A DNA stretch of 5,112 bases from Anaerolineales bacterium. Lineage in GTDB: Bacteria; Chloroflexota; Anaerolineae; Anaerolineales; Villigracilaceae. The stretch is from positions 1 through 5,112 of the forward strand of contig JAOZOM010000132.1 of assembly GCA_029933275.1 (NCBI GenBank), given 5' to 3'. Positions 5,035 to 5,112 of this stretch are shown here, piece after piece (the first letter of the stretch is position 1; each line of letters starts with the position of its first letter). The position numbers and the translations under genes are program-made. Under the pieces are notes generated by a model that worked only from the letters and a program-made list of their open reading frames with translations, had not been told where the DNA came from and ran no database searches.

Positions 5035-5076
5035 ACATATTTTGTGCCCGAAGAAGAAATAAAAGCTTTAAGTTTT

Positions 5077-5103
5077 TCTCCGCGTAATCCGCGCTCTCCG
5101 TGT
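5077..5103. repeat. Short 9-bp-phased repeat after aroH
   Basis: Three consecutive 9-mers, TCTCCGCGT, AATCCGCGC and TCTCCGTGT, are variants of one unit. On the minus strand the first reads ACACGGAGA, which differs by one base from ACACGAAGA at 933-941 in the hemA-hemC gap. The two places may therefore carry members of one interspersed intergenic repeat family. The element may continue past the window end. The rest of 5035-5112 shows no gene or terminator. Confidence 0.4.
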
Positions 5104-5112
5104 ACAAAAAAA

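Noticed and set aside
1..5112. CRISPR arrays, tRNA or rRNA genes, transposases, phage or defence genes
   Set aside because: None is visible; apart from short intergenic repeats the window is ordinary core metabolism.

Overview
The window is a compact, chromosome-like bacterial segment holding two core biosynthetic units that diverge from a shared control region near position 2350. No taxonomic marker is present. The combination of a monofunctional AroH-type chorismate mutase, a separate PheA, hemA followed directly by hemC without hemX, and 9-bp-phased 'ACACGGAGA'-like intergenic repeats would fit a free-living environmental lineage such as Chloroflexota (Anaerolineae), but this is a weak inference.

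Left half, minus strand: hemA (glutamyl-tRNA reductase) and, 111 bp downstream, hemC (hydroxymethylbilane synthase, cut by the window start a few codons before its likely end). Together they supply the first step and a middle step of C5-pathway tetrapyrrole synthesis. The gap between them holds a ~92 bp repeat-like element with inverted ends, and hemC has no clear Shine-Dalgarno sequence.

Right half, plus strand: a class I PLP aminotransferase and pheA (prephenate dehydratase with a C-terminal ACT domain) overlap by ATGA and look translationally coupled. After pheA comes the most interesting part. A near-consensus sigma70 promoter overlaps the pheA stop codon. It is followed within about 10 nt by an unannotated 27-codon reading frame with eight Phe/Tyr codons in a nine-codon stretch, then a perfect 12-bp intrinsic terminator, then aroH (chorismate mutase). 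The 9-nt word GAGCCAAAC occurs both at the start of the leader frame and in the terminator, and both copies can pair with the same segment near the leader's end. This gives the mutually exclusive 1:2, 2:3 and 3:4 pairings of a classical ribosome-mediated attenuator that would sense Phe/Tyr-tRNA charging. The genes form a coherent set: AroH makes prephenate, PheA makes phenylpyruvate, and the aminotransferase is placed to convert phenylpyruvate to Phe (or prephenate to arogenate).

The last 78 bp after aroH hold no gene, only a short 9-bp-phased repeat related to the one between hemA and hemC.
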